Source: Sphingobacterium lactis (GTDB taxonomy: Bacteria; Bacteroidota; Bacteroidia; Sphingobacteriales; Sphingobacteriaceae). From it: DNA of 64,000 nt. The notes below the pieces were generated by a model that saw nothing but the letters and a program-made list of their open reading frames with translations, searched no databases and was not told where the DNA came from. A program made the translations under genes and the position numbers. Positions 62,802 to 64,000 of the stretch are shown here, piece after piece; the stretch's first letter is position 1, and the number at the start of each line of letters is the position of its first letter. The stretch covers positions 1,488,001 through 1,552,000 of the forward strand of contig NZ_CP049246.1 in NCBI RefSeq assembly GCF_011046555.1, written 5' to 3'.

Positions 62802-64000
62802 ATGAGTACCGAATTTTACCAACAGAACGTCGACCGGACGAAAGCCCAAATCACATCCTTGGAAAAACAGATCAATAAAAACGCCTTCTATAGGTTGGGG
62901 TTGATCCTGGTAGGAGGGATAGGTATCTGGCAGCTGTTCTCGCTGAATAATATCCTATTGGTTTTGGGCGCGATGTTGTTGGTCATCGTGCTGTTCGCCT
63001 ACCTGGTTTTCAGGCAGGCAAAAGTAGATCGGAAACTGGAGGAAGCGAAGGTATTCCTGCGGGTCAATGAAAATGAGCTAAACATGCAGGCCGGTCAGCC
63101 GAACATGTATGCTGATGGCGCTGCATTCGAAGATCCAAAACATCCCTATAGCGGCGATCTGGATATCTATGGGCCAAATTCATTGTTTGCCCTACTGAAC
63201 CGATGTGCAACTCGTGACGCCGTTCAGGAATTGGCAAATTGGCTTATGGCACCGGCAGACCGAAAAACCATTTTAGATCGCCAAGAGGCTGTCGAGGAGT
63301 TGAAGCAAGACCCGGAACACCTGCAGGGGATCCAAACAAAAATGCTCTTCAACCTGGGGTCTAAAGTAAATCTTCGATCGTATATCTACAGCTATTTCCA
63401 CGACCAATCCCTGCAATTTGGAAACACATTCTATAAATTCTATGTCCCGCTGGTTCCTTTTATTTTCTTGGCAGGCATACTATTTTCCATCTTCGTGCAG
63501 AATTTAGGGGGGTATTTATTGGGATTGGGGATTGTTCATCTCTTATGGACGATGAGCCAAGCGGGGCGGGTGAGCCAGTTTTCCAATAAAATCGATAAGA
63601 TTGGCATTTCGCTAATCGGCTTTGCCGATGCCATCAAATTGATGGAAGAAAAACAATATCAAGCGTCCCTGAATAAGGAGTTGCAGCAGCAGATCCATGT
63701 GCAGGGCCAGGATAAGAAATTATCGAATATCATCCATGAGTTGGGTAAACTGATCGACAAGTTGGATGTACGAAACAATATGCTCGTTGGAGCCTTGTTG
63801 AATATGCTATTTTTATGGGATTTCAAACAGGTGATGGCCATCAGCAAATGGAAGGATCACTATGAGGATTCCATTATCTCGGGGTTTGATGCCATTGCAA
63901 AATATGAGGCATTGGTTTCCCTCGCTGTTCTCGCGTATAACCACCCCAACTGGACGCAACCTGTGCTGTTGCCGGATTTCCAAAAGGATGCCCTTATGGC
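62802..64000 (+). CDS. Membrane-anchored MutS-like ATPase, N-terminal part
   Basis: The first 399 codons of a gene running off the window. Two hydrophobic segments near residues 32-70 and another pair near 223-260 mark it as membrane-bound. HPYSGDLDIYGPNSLFALLNRCATRDAVQELANWLMAP is the core-clamp pattern of the MutS-like family that lacks the mismatch-recognition domain. The ATPase with Walker motifs should lie beyond 64000. It is not MutS1, and a mismatch repair role should not be assumed. Confidence 0.85.
   Translation, partial: MSTEFYQQNVDRTKAQITSLEKQINKNAFYRLGLILVGGIGIWQLFSLNNILLVLGAMLLVIVLFAYLVFRQAKVDRKLEEAKVFLRVNENELNMQAGQPNMYADGAAFEDPKHPYSGDLDIYGPNSLFALLNRCATRDAVQELANWLMAPADRKTILDRQEAVEELKQDPEHLQGIQTKMLFNLGSKVNLRSYIYSYFHDQSLQFGNTFYKFYVPLVPFIFLAGILFSIFVQNLGGYLLGLGIVHLLWTMSQAGRVSQFSNKIDKIGISLIGFADAIKLMEEKQYQASLNKELQQQIHVQGQDKKLSNIIHELGKLIDKLDVRNNMLVGALLNMLFLWDFKQVMAISKWKDHYEDSIISGFDAIAKYEALVSLAVLAYNHPNWTQPVLLPDFQKDALM

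Overview
The window is a mostly core chromosomal segment of a Bacteroidota bacterium, most likely a Sphingobacteriaceae member close to Sphingobacterium. The evidence is gene content (FtsK-LolA, a GT117/DUF2723 protein, an HU-CCDC81/SPOR protein, a plug-type outer membrane barrel, M56/BlaR with TonB-plug-like modules, a DUF6266-like protein), lipoproteins with typical lipoboxes, and promoters of the Bacteroidota form TTTG-N19..23-TAnnTTTG in front of many genes. Genus is an inference; no rRNA gene is present.

Layout. 1-1042: thiolase tail and scoB (ketone-body/acyl-CoA metabolism), then a spacer with tandem repeats. 1040-13193: ftsK-lolA, a DUF4397-like lipoprotein, tyrS, an AcpH-like protein, an APC permease, kup, a lone T9SS-tail-like protein and gltA, mostly convergent or divergent pairs separated by bidirectional hairpin terminators. 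13457-15657: a BlaI-BlaR type regulator pair with a clear operator inside its promoter. 15737-17353: an SPFH protein with a translationally coupled small membrane protein, and pth. 17446-24239: a denitrification block, azurin-norZ-ric followed by nirK-nirV-sco, which would reduce nitrite to NO and NO to N2O; no nosZ is present. 24329-26055: rplY and prs. 26056-31720: an AT-rich accessory stretch with a striking 124-bp imperfect palindrome, a histidine kinase/response regulator pair and a divergently transcribed outer membrane barrel, ending at the 3' end of a tRNA-Gln gene. 32055-36780: GT117 protein, pyrR, pyrB. 37321-46519: an envelope cluster (TPR protein, outer membrane barrel, HU-SPOR transmembrane protein, ExbB, ExbD, TonB) followed by folC. 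46506-53230: ansA, tatD, an FKBP lipoprotein, nrnA and a large unknown membrane-anchored protein. 53362-64000: DUF423 protein, priA, a TonB-dependent receptor/PepSY reductase pair, a DUF6266-like protein, pcm, a DUF4886 protein and the start of a membrane MutS-like ATPase.

How the genes work together. Three systems stand out. (1) The denitrification block pairs each NO-producing or NO-consuming enzyme with electron carriers (azurin, a cytochrome c domain fused to NirK), copper delivery (Sco) and nitrosative damage repair (Ric), with a perfect 16-bp palindrome over the azurin promoter. (2) The kinase/regulator/barrel module has CATTAACC-type direct repeats at 11-bp spacing in the shared promoter, as expected for an OmpR-type regulator. 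(3) The TPR-barrel-HU/SPOR-ExbBD-TonB cluster looks like one trans-envelope machine linking inner membrane proton motive force to peptidoglycan and outer membrane. A further pattern is that several genes (pth, the kinase, tatD, priA, pcm) have a -7 element abutting the start codon, which suggests leaderless mRNAs.
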